Positions 22,605 to 29,694 of a stretch of 38,828 nt of DNA are shown here, one piece after another. How positions within the stretch are numbered: position 1 is the first letter of the stretch; each line of letters begins with the position of its first letter. The notes beneath the pieces are model-generated. The model searched no databases. It was not told the DNA's origin and worked only from the letters and a program-made list of their open reading frames with translations. The translations under genes and the position numbers were made by a program. Origin of the DNA: Candidatus Peregrinibacteria bacterium (GTDB lineage Bacteria > Patescibacteriota > Gracilibacteria > UM-FILTER-43-11); contig JAFGCT010000011.1 in the NCBI GenBank assembly GCA_016932505.1, positions 1 through 38,828 of the forward strand, in the 5' to 3' direction.

Positions 22605-24167
22605 ATGAACACCATTATTTCCATAATAATTGGATTAGTGATTGGTGGCGCAAGTGTGTATACATTCTTAGTTTGGGGCGGTAAAAAACGCCTTAGGAAA
22701 TTTGAAGACTCCAACAAAAGAAAAATGGAAGCTGCCGAAAGAAAGCTTTCAGACTTAGAACACAAAGCCGGCATTGCTGAGAATAAGCTTCGAGAAAAGA
22801 TTTTAGATGCTAAGAATAAAGCTCTGGAAATCATTGAAGAAGCAAAACAAGAAGAGCGCAAAATGCGCACTCAATTAGAAAAACAAGAAGAAAGACTTAT
22901 TTCCAAAGAAGACGTATTGGAAAAGAAGCTAACCGAAGTTGAAAACATTCGAGATGCTTATAGTAAAAAGGAAGAGGATATTAAAATTCAAGAAGAAAAG
23001 ATAGAAGCATTATATGCAGAACAAGAAAAGAAACTATCTGAGATTACCAAACTATCAAAAGAAGATGCTCAGAAAATGCTTTTAGAAAATGTTGAACGTG
23101 ATTATAAAGATGAAATAGTTTCACACTATAAACACATGGTTCAAGATATAAAAGAAGATGCGAATAAAGATGCAAAGAATATCATTGCACAAGCAATTCA
23201 AAAGATATCATCTGATGTTACCTCTGAGGCAACTCAAACAATGGTTGATATTCCAAATGACGATATCAAGGGCCGTATTATTGGTAGAGAAGGAAGAAAC
23301 ATTAACGCATTTGAGCATTTAACCGGCGTAGATGTAATTGTGGATGATACTCCAAACGCAATTATGATTTCCGGATTTGATTTAGTAAGAAGGTATGTAG
23401 CAAAACGTTCGCTGGAAAAACTTGTTGAAGACGGAAGAATTCAACCAGCAAGAATTGAACAAGTTGTAGAAGAAACCAAATTGGAAGTACACCAGATGAT
23501 GAAAGAATTTGGTGAAAAAGCAGTATATGAAATGGGTATTACAGGTCTACATCCTGATTTAGTTAAAATAATTGGACGATTGAGATTCCGAACAAGTTAC
23601 GGACAGAATGTTCTTAAACATAGCATGGAAGTAGGTTACATTGCTGCCAGCATTGCAGCGGAAGTAGGAGCAGATGCTACTGTAGCAAAAACAGCTGGAT
23701 TCCTTCACGATGTTGGAAAAGCAGTTGACCATGAGATTGAAGGAAGTCATGCACTAATAAGTGCAGAAATATTGAGAAAATACGGACTTTCAAAAGAAAT
23801 AGTTCACGCAGCTGAAGCCCATCACGAAGAAGTACCAATGATGACGGCTGAAGCAATGATAGTACAGGCAGCAGATGCAATATCTGCAGCACGCCCTGGC
23901 GCAAGACGTGAAACACTAACAACTTATCTAAAGAGACTTCAAGAACTTGAAACTCTTGGACTTTCGTTTGAAGGAGTTGAAAAATGCTATGCAATTCAAG
24001 CTGGTAGAGAGATTAGAGTATTTGTTAAACCAGATGAAATTGACGATACAAAAGCAATCAAGCTTTCACACGATATTGTTAAGAAAATTGAAGCCGACCT
24101 TGCTTATCCAGGTACAATCAAAGTACAAGTGATTCGAGAAATGAGAGCAATTGATGTAGCTAAATAA
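22605..24167 (+). CDS. rny: Ribonuclease Y
   Basis: RNase Y is the membrane-bound endonuclease that starts mRNA decay in many Gram-positive and CPR bacteria. All parts are present in 520 residues: an N-terminal helix (IISIIIGLVIGGASVYTFLVW), a long charged coiled coil (about 30-200), a KH RNA-binding domain (DDIKGRIIGREGRNINAFEH near 217-236), and the HD domain (FLHDVGKAVDHEIEGSH near 365, and AAEAHHEE). The start ATG 22605 has no SD. A strong two-way terminator follows at 24183-24226. Confidence 0.97.
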   Translation: MNTIISIIIGLVIGGASVYTFLVWGGKKRLRKFEDSNKRKMEAAERKLSDLEHKAGIAENKLREKILDAKNKALEIIEEAKQEERKMRTQLEKQEERLISKEDVLEKKLTEVENIRDAYSKKEEDIKIQEEKIEALYAEQEKKLSEITKLSKEDAQKMLLENVERDYKDEIVSHYKHMVQDIKEDANKDAKNIIAQAIQKISSDVTSEATQTMVDIPNDDIKGRIIGREGRNINAFEHLTGVDVIVDDTPNAIMISGFDLVRRYVAKRSLEKLVEDGRIQPARIEQVVEETKLEVHQMMKEFGEKAVYEMGITGLHPDLVKIIGRLRFRTSYGQNVLKHSMEVGYIAASIAAEVGADATVAKTAGFLHDVGKAVDHEIEGSHALISAEILRKYGLSKEIVHAAEAHHEEVPMMTAEAMIVQAADAISAARPGARRETLTTYLKRLQELETLGLSFEGVEKCYAIQAGREIRVFVKPDEIDDTKAIKLSHDIVKKIEADLAYPGTIKVQVIREMRAIDVAK

Positions 24168-24182
24168 AAAATTGAATATAAT

Positions 24183-24226
24183 AAAAAATGCATAGTAGGC
24201 TTTCTAAGCTACTATGCATTTTTTTA
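24183..24226. terminator. Bidirectional terminator between rny and the PUR-domain gene
   Basis: AAAAAATGCATAGTAG pairs with CTACTATGCATTTTTT, with a short inner stem and a bulged G. The A run on one side and T run on the other allow use in both directions, serving rny (plus) and the gene at 24240 (minus). Confidence 0.92.
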
Positions 24227-24239
24227 AATTGTGAGAAAG

Positions 24240-24545
24240 TTAAAGTTGCCCCTGAACCTCCTGCAAAGCTTCAATCATTTGAGGTAGATCCTCAGCATCC
24301 ATCATTATGGTGCTTTTTCTTCCATTGCTCTTTTCGCTGATTTTCAAGAATTTTCCATTATTACTTTCTTTTAAATCCACAAAAAAAGTTCTGAATTTTG
24401 CCTTAATTTGTTTTGAATATAATTCGGTTGCATAACTTCCTCCTCCGCCACCATTAGAAACAGGTGGTCTGGAATCAGTATTTTCAACAACAGGAGCAGA
24501 ACTAGAATCTACATCCTCAAATTGATAATCATCATTATCACTCAT
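24240..24545 (-). CDS. PUR-domain single-strand nucleic-acid-binding protein
   Basis: The 101-residue protein has a low-complexity acidic N-terminus with a Gly run (NGGGGGSYATELYSKQ). One PUR-type domain follows: SKQIKAKFRTFFVDLKESNN, GKFLKISEKSNGRKSTIMM, and a C-terminal helix DLPQMIEALQEV. The beta-strand order and spacing match the bacterial PUR proteins (DUF3276 in Bacteroidetes, BpuR in Borrelia), which bind single-stranded DNA or RNA. It probably works as a dimer and could chaperone RNA or regulate translation. It lies convergent with rny, the RNA decay enzyme. Confidence 0.72.
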   Translation of the reverse strand: MSDNDDYQFEDVDSSSAPVVENTDSRPPVSNGGGGGSYATELYSKQIKAKFRTFFVDLKESNNGKFLKISEKSNGRKSTIMMDAEDLPQMIEALQEVQGQL

Positions 24546-24696
24546 TTTGTTTTGGGTTAATTAGATAAAAAAACATTATCTCTATTATACTGATGAATTA
24601 CAAAATTTCAAGATTAGGAAGATTGGATTTGATTTAATAGGAGAAAAACCAATCATCATATAAAATAATTTTGTAATCTTCAATTTTCAATCTTCA

Positions 24697-25761
24697 ATGA
24701 TATTTATTGATGCCTCACGATATAGCAACACAGAAAAAAGAACTGGAGTAGAAAACTATTCATACTTTTTGATAAATGAATTAATAAAAAATCATTTAGA
24801 TGAAATCATATTAATCTCACCAAAAAAAATCTCGTTAGATGTAAAACAAATTATTATTCCTTTCCCAAGATTGTGGACACAAATTAGATTAAGTTGGGAA
24901 ATTTTTAAGAATAGAAAAATAGATAATATATTTGTTCCATCTCACGTATTACCAATTGTTTGCACTAGCAATTCGACCATTACTATTCACGATGTGGCAT
25001 GGAAGCACATACCGGAAAGCTATGGGTTTTTATCAAGCTTATATTTGAATTGGGGAACAAAATTCGCCGTTAAACATGCAAATAAAATTATAGTTCCTTC
25101 GGAGGTAACAAAAAATGATCTGATTAAATTCTTCAAAGCGGATTCAAAAAAAATTCACGTAATTCCCCTTGGATTCCAGTCCCCAGAGATAAAATTATCA
25201 GAAAATGATGAACAGAAAATAATTAATCATTGGTCATTGAATATTGGTCATTATTTTTTGTTCATTGGACGCATTGAGCACAAAAAAAATACCGATACAC
25301 TAATTAAAGCTTTTGCTGAATTCTCCAAAACCAATCCAGATATAAAACTTGTACTGGCGGGTAGCGTTGGTCGTGGTGGCGAGGAAATAATTAAAAATAT
25401 TCCGGATGAAGTTAGGGATAAAATTGTAATAACCGGATACGTACACGATAAAGAAAAACATACCTTGTATAAAAACGCTCTTTGTTTCGTATTCCCCTCT
25501 AGATATGAAGGATTCGGTATACCTCTTTTGGAAGCAATGAGTTATAACTTACCAATAATCGCATCCAAAATACCTACATCGGAAGAAATAGCTGGTAGCA
25601 ATGTGGAGTTTTTTGAGCTTTTGAATACTAAAACGTTGGAGAATATAATGAAAAAGGTAATTTCAGAAAGAGGCTCAAAAAAGGACTATTCAGAAGTACT
25701 TTCAAAGTACTCATGGGAGAAAAATGCGGAAAAAACATGGGAAATATTAAAATTTCATTAA
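24697..25761 (+). CDS. Glycosyltransferase family 4 (GT-B fold)
   Basis: The 354-residue protein has the two-domain GT4 layout. The N-terminal acceptor domain includes TITIHDVAWKHIPESY and KIIVPSEVTKNDL. The C-terminal donor domain includes FLFIGRIEHKKNTDTLIKAF and the E-x7-E motif in SRYEGFGIPLLEAM, which in known members contacts the nucleotide sugar. It should add a sugar, probably mannose-like, to a lipid or polysaccharide carrier at the membrane; donor and acceptor cannot be read. ATG at 24697 follows an A/T spacer made of the repeated words TCTTCAATT. No other sugar genes are adjacent. Confidence 0.92.
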   Translation: MIFIDASRYSNTEKRTGVENYSYFLINELIKNHLDEIILISPKKISLDVKQIIIPFPRLWTQIRLSWEIFKNRKIDNIFVPSHVLPIVCTSNSTITIHDVAWKHIPESYGFLSSLYLNWGTKFAVKHANKIIVPSEVTKNDLIKFFKADSKKIHVIPLGFQSPEIKLSENDEQKIINHWSLNIGHYFLFIGRIEHKKNTDTLIKAFAEFSKTNPDIKLVLAGSVGRGGEEIIKNIPDEVRDKIVITGYVHDKEKHTLYKNALCFVFPSRYEGFGIPLLEAMSYNLPIIASKIPTSEEIAGSNVEFFELLNTKTLENIMKKVISERGSKKDYSEVLSKYSWEKNAEKTWEILKFH

Positions 25762-25798
25762 AAAACGTTTAAAATTAGGGGAAAAGTTGCAAAAACCA

Positions 25799-25827
25799 TT
25801 GACCGAGGGGCAAATAAATGATATAAA
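25799..25827 (+). promoter_or_regulatory. Promoter of the HD-GYP-like gene
   Basis: TTGACC (25799-25804) and TATAAA (25822-25827) are 17 bp apart. Transcription would start near 25834, leaving 15 nt before ATG 25849 or 60 nt before the next ATG at 25894. Confidence 0.7.
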
Positions 25828-25848
25828 GTATAACCTCTCGCTTTTTAA

Positions 25849-26805
25849 ATGAGGAAAAAGTTATTCATTCTATACTCCATTCTCTTTATAAATATGCCCC
25901 ATAGACCTTTCGTTAAACCATCAATCGGCCCTTTCAGAAAAGCGTCCGTCAGACCTTCTGACATGCCACCATCAGTTGATAGAGAAGGTTTGCATTGGAT
26001 AATGAACCCAGACCTTCCACCATTAACTCAAGTTTCAGCAAACAGTATTCTTAAGCCAATAGGTAGAATTGAGCATATTCGTGATGAAATAGCTAAACAA
26101 ATTGAACAAAAAGCTTCTATTGACCCTCGTATGATTATTCAGGACAGACTAGGAAGGCATCATAGACAAACAGCAATAATTGCCATGCTTATTGTTGATG
26201 AATTAGTAAGGAGAAGAATTATTCATAGAGATGACTTAGATTACATAGCCGAATCAGCCCTTGTTCACGACACAGGTAAAACCCGAGAAGATATATTTGA
26301 TATTGTAACAAGTCCTAGGAAGCCAAGTGCCGATGAGTGGGAAATTATTAAAGAACATCCAACGGAAGGAATTCTTAGGCTAAATAATATAAATGTTGCA
26401 ATGGAAGAACTAACAGGAGAGCCATTATTTCAGGGAATGGAGAAAATTCTGGGAAATGTAAGGTATCACCACGAAAGACTAAATGGTAAAGGATACGAAG
26501 CAAAGTCACCATTTAGCATATCTATAACCTGCCAAATTTTAGCAGTAGCAGATACCATTAGCGCTATGACACAAAATAGAGATTACGGAGGACGACATCT
26601 GGCAAAAGTTATTCTGGCAGAGTTAGATAGATGTTCAGGAAATCCAAAATTTAACAGATCTATGGTCTCTCTTTTGGGTGCAGGTGCTATGGAAAAAGAA
26701 GCCGAATATCATCTTAATCCAATTGTTGTAAGTGCTGTTGAAGGAATAGCATCCGGGCTAAAGGATGACGGAAAATTCTTTCATTATGCAAATGCAGTAA
26801 ACTAA
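25849..26805 (+). CDS. HD-domain phosphohydrolase, HD-GYP-like with altered GYP
   Basis: The protein has up to 318 residues. The core resembles HD-GYP c-di-GMP phosphodiesterases: a first His region GRHHRQTA (102-109), ALVHDTGK (HD at 140-141), IIKEHPTEG (170), VRYHHERLNGKGYE (204-217) and ILAVADTISAMTQNRDYGG. The classic HHExxDGxGYP becomes HHERLNGKGYE, so Asp is Asn and Pro is Glu, while the metal-binding His residues remain. No sensory domain or GGDEF is visible. The N-terminus may start at ATG 25849, adding a short hydrophobic stretch, or at ATG 25894. It converges on the signalling operon and overlaps the phosphatase gene by four bases at the 3' ends. Cyclic-dinucleotide or other phosphoester hydrolysis is likely; the substrate is unsure. 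Confidence 0.8.
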   Translation: MRKKLFILYSILFINMPHRPFVKPSIGPFRKASVRPSDMPPSVDREGLHWIMNPDLPPLTQVSANSILKPIGRIEHIRDEIAKQIEQKASIDPRMIIQDRLGRHHRQTAIIAMLIVDELVRRRIIHRDDLDYIAESALVHDTGKTREDIFDIVTSPRKPSADEWEIIKEHPTEGILRLNNINVAMEELTGEPLFQGMEKILGNVRYHHERLNGKGYEAKSPFSISITCQILAVADTISAMTQNRDYGGRHLAKVILAELDRCSGNPKFNRSMVSLLGAGAMEKEAEYHLNPIVVSAVEGIASGLKDDGKFFHYANAVN

Positions 26806-27992
26806 TCAGTCCAATTCCAAATCTTACTTTTTCGCTGAATTTGACCTTCTTCCGAACTAACCGTAAGTTTTACTTTTGATGTAGCTGCGTCTTTTCCAAC
26901 ATATTTAATTACAATCATAGTGATGTCATCAACTTGAACGTACTCACCAACGAAATTTGCGAAATCTTTAGACAGGTTGTCGAAAATACTTTCCGCAGAG
27001 GGGCGATATCCATGTTTTTTAAGGGATTCTACAAGCCCTGTTACTTCGAACATTTCACCTGTTTGATTTTTAGCCTCAGTTATACCATCTGTAAATAAAA
27101 CTACACTATCACCTATTTCCAAAGGTATTTCAGTTTCTTTAACAATCTTACTAACATCCGGAATCATTCCTAGTGCAATACCACCTGATTTTATAGACTC
27201 TACAGTTTCAGTGTTTTTACGATAAACTAGTACATGCTCATGTCCCGCACCTGTGTAATACATCTTCTGATTTTTCTTATCCCACCTAAGCATTACTGAT
27301 GTCATGAATAATCTGGAGCTTATACGTGGATATAACAATGAATTGGTATTAGCTATTAACTCACGACCATTATTTACCCCACGTGAAATCATCGCAGTTA
27401 CAAGTGTATCAACCATCATCATAATAAGACCTGCCGGTACACCATGACCTGTTACATCCCCAATATAAACAAAAAGCTGATTACCATCGGGAGAAAGAAC
27501 AAAATCAAAGGTATCTCCACCAACTTCCGCAGCTGAACAGGTTTTTGCAACTATATCAAGACCAGGAGATTCAGGAGCTTCTTTTGGGAGAACATCTTTT
27601 TGAATCTGGGCAGCAATATCCAATTCAGAAGACATTCGTCTACGCTCTTTAATATCATATGAAATTTTCTCTAAATCATGAGTAATTTCATTAAAGAAAT
27701 GAGTCATAACACCAACTTCATCTATTGTTGTAGGGTCGACTTTTTTATAGTTTTTACCTGTTAAAAGATTTGTTACTTGTTTAAGTAAACGATTAACAGG
27801 AATCATTACATTTATAATAAATACTAACAAAACAAATAATAAAAGGGATATCACCGAAATTAAAAATACATTCAGAGGAATATCCATAATTCCTTTTCTA
27901 TTCAAAATAATTCCCACAAAAACAACGGCTGATGTTAGCAGAGTGAATATTAATAATGCCTTATTTGTTAAGCTTTTTCGTATAAATTTCAA
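26802..27992 (-). CDS. Membrane HAMP-PP2C phosphatase of the RsbU/SpoIIE type
   Basis: The protein has 396 residues. Two hydrophobic helices (11-30 and 39-63) have almost no external loop, then a HAMP-like linker (64-115), then a PPM/SpoIIE phosphatase domain (about 145-370). Metal-binding motifs are intact: EVGGDTFDF (156-164), YIGDVTGHGVPAGL (176-189), VLFTDGITEA and DDITMIVI. RsbU-type enzymes dephosphorylate a STAS anti-anti-sigma protein, here most likely the free STAS protein just upstream and the STAS part of the fusion. It starts with TTG at 27992, 12 bases after the STAS stop. The near absence of an outer loop suggests it senses the membrane itself or a partner. Confidence 0.9.
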   Translation of the reverse strand: MKFIRKSLTNKALLIFTLLTSAVVFVGIILNRKGIMDIPLNVFLISVISLLLFVLLVFIINVMIPVNRLLKQVTNLLTGKNYKKVDPTTIDEVGVMTHFFNEITHDLEKISYDIKERRRMSSELDIAAQIQKDVLPKEAPESPGLDIVAKTCSAAEVGGDTFDFVLSPDGNQLFVYIGDVTGHGVPAGLIMMMVDTLVTAMISRGVNNGRELIANTNSLLYPRISSRLFMTSVMLRWDKKNQKMYYTGAGHEHVLVYRKNTETVESIKSGGIALGMIPDVSKIVKETEIPLEIGDSVVLFTDGITEAKNQTGEMFEVTGLVESLKKHGYRPSAESIFDNLSKDFANFVGEYVQVDDITMIVIKYVGKDAATSKVKLTVSSEEGQIQRKSKIWNWTD

Positions 27993-28004
27993 AAGTATGT
28001 ATTG

Positions 28005-28403
28005 TTATTGGAGTTTTTTTATTGCCTCATCAATACTTGAAAAAGTAGGGATAAGATTTTTTAAACCAACTAAAGTTAAGGTATCATCTACAGCTTCAGT
28101 TGGTGATATTAATGCAAGTATTCGACCACTATGATTTAACGTTGTATATAAAAATGTAATGTAACCAACCACTCTGCTATCTATAAACTGCAAACCCTTA
28201 AAATCCATAATAAATATTCTGTTATTAGGATCTTTCAATAGTGGCTCAACAACACTTTCCAATTTATCAAGATTATTTCCATCTATTGAACCTTCCATAT
28301 GAATAACACAAGAGGTAATTAGAACTCGAGATGTGATTTTAACTTCTGTTGGCATTAAATTATTATTAGTATTTGGTTTTTTTGTTTTTAAAATTTTATT
28401 CAA
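28005..28403 (-). CDS. STAS-domain protein (RsbV/SpoIIAA-like anti-anti-sigma factor)
   Basis: The 132-residue protein is mostly one STAS domain (about 18-130). The phospho-acceptor loop reads FIDSRVVGYI, with D75 and S76 in place of the D-S-S/T-G of SpoIIAA and RsbV, so a serine is available for phosphorylation. TTG at 28403 is the start, and its first codons overlap the end of the upstream kinase-STAS gene by eight bases, so translation is coupled. The expected cycle: the RsbW-like kinase phosphorylates it and the PP2C phosphatase removes the phosphate. The N-terminus (about 17 residues, Asn/Lys-rich) looks unstructured. Confidence 0.88.
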   Translation of the reverse strand: MNKILKTKKPNTNNNLMPTEVKITSRVLITSCVIHMEGSIDGNNLDKLESVVEPLLKDPNNRIFIMDFKGLQFIDSRVVGYITFLYTTLNHSGRILALISPTEAVDDTLTLVGLKNLIPTFSSIDEAIKKLQ

Positions 28404-29214
28404 TATTTAGTACTCGGCTCAATCCGACTAAATCCAAAACATCTTTTATTTGATCATTAGCATTTATTACAACTAATTTGCCCTTCTTTTTTTCAGCATC
28501 ATTATGCCATTCTGCCAGATGACCAATCACAGTACTATTTATATAAATAACATCACCAAAATCCAAAACAAGCTTTGCCCCTTCAGGCAAAGTATCCAAT
28601 TTTTCCTTCACAGGAGTTGTCATTTTTTCAAGGTTTGACTGATCTATTTCACCTTGTAATTTAACCGTAATTATCGGACCTTTTAATTCCACAACCGGCT
28701 CCTCAATTTGCTCCTCAACTTGCCCTTCAACTTGCCCTTCAACCGATTCCACAATCTGCATTGGTGGCGGTGAAGTCGTTTCGATTTTTTTCATAAAATA
28801 AATAGCGATTCCACCTATTGAAGCTTCTTCTACCTTAAGCTCATCTGTCCAAAGACTTGTAATCAAAGCAAGACCACGACCAGAAGTTGCTGTTACATCA
28901 TTTGAATCTGCATTTTGCTGAATACGCTTTTTTAAATCATCAACAGATATTTTATGTAAACCGGTTCCATCATCCTGAATTCTGAATTCAACCATAGTCT
29001 CATCAAATAAAAGCTCTATATGAACTGTACTCTTATCTTCCGTTGAACCGTACTTAACAGCATTCATAAAAAGCTCATCAACTACTAATTTAAGCCTACT
29101 ACTCCATTCTTTTGTAAAACCAATATAACTAAAAACCTCTTCAGTCATGTGACGTACAAGAGAAGAAAATTTTAAATTCGCCGGTAGTTTTAATTCAATT
29201 TTTTGTTTTTCCAA
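28396..29214 (-). CDS. RsbW-like anti-sigma serine kinase fused to a STAS domain
   Basis: The protein has 272 residues. Residues 5-142 form a GHKL ATPase of the RsbW/SpoIIAB type: N-box VVDELFMNAVKYG (44-56, with E47 and N51), G1 DDGTG (81-85) and SGRGLALI (111-118). A proline and VEGQVEEQIEEP linker (147-178) leads to a STAS domain (180-272), whose phospho-loop reads YINSTVIGHL, with S227 and T228 but Asn for the usual Asp. In the known systems RsbW holds either a sigma factor or its STAS antagonist and phosphorylates the latter. Joining both in one chain suggests the kinase carries a built-in competitor or docks on STAS oligomers. It lies downstream of the receiver gene after a 65-bp spacer of TTTTGAG/TTTTGGA words. 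Confidence 0.88.
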   Translation of the reverse strand: MEKQKIELKLPANLKFSSLVRHMTEEVFSYIGFTKEWSSRLKLVVDELFMNAVKYGSTEDKSTVHIELLFDETMVEFRIQDDGTGLHKISVDDLKKRIQQNADSNDVTATSGRGLALITSLWTDELKVEEASIGGIAIYFMKKIETTSPPPMQIVESVEGQVEGQVEEQIEEPVVELKGPIITVKLQGEIDQSNLEKMTTPVKEKLDTLPEGAKLVLDFGDVIYINSTVIGHLAEWHNDAEKKKGKLVVINANDQIKDVLDLVGLSRVLNIE

Positions 29215-29279
29215 TTTTATTTTTTGAGTTTTGGATTTTGAGTTTTAGATTTTATCTAATTATTATACCAAATTTTCGC

Positions 29280-29693
29280 TTATTTATCAACAGAATCATT
29301 TAGTAAATGATTCAATTTTAATACTTCAATAGTTTTTTCTACAATTTCAGAAGGACTATTGTGAGATTTTATTAAATATTCATCAATATCATCATACTGT
29401 GCTTCTCGCGTAAAATCGTTAGCATCAAGGTTGGTAAGCATGATTACAGGTGTATATTTACTGACATTTTTTCTTATTTCCTTTAGAACCTGATAGCCAT
29501 CAACATTAGGCATCATTATATCCAAAAGGACAATATCGGGATTCTTATTATTAAACTTTGTAATTGCACTTCTTCCATCTGGTGCTGTGTAAACAGTAAA
29601 ACCCTTACGCATAAATGTAATAGCATACATTTCACATATATCACTATCATCTTCAACTATTAGAACTTTGATATTTTTAACTGCTTTAGCCAT
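29280..29693 (-). CDS. Single-domain response regulator (CheY-like receiver)
   Basis: From ATG 29693 the protein has 137 residues, one receiver domain and nothing else. It keeps the acidic pocket (E14, D15 and D16 in VLIVEDDSD), the phospho-acceptor D58 in IVLLDIMMPNVDGY, T87 in IMLTNLD and K109 in YLIKS. The ATG is one base after the kinase stop, so it is almost certainly made with that kinase and phosphorylated by it. With no output domain it must act by protein contact; the partner-switching proteins encoded next are the obvious candidates. Confidence 0.93.
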   Translation of the reverse strand: MAKAVKNIKVLIVEDDSDICEMYAITFMRKGFTVYTAPDGRSAITKFNNKNPDIVLLDIMMPNVDGYQVLKEIRKNVSKYTPVIMLTNLDANDFTREAQYDDIDEYLIKSHNSPSEIVEKTIEVLKLNHLLNDSVDK

Positions 29694-29694
29694 A

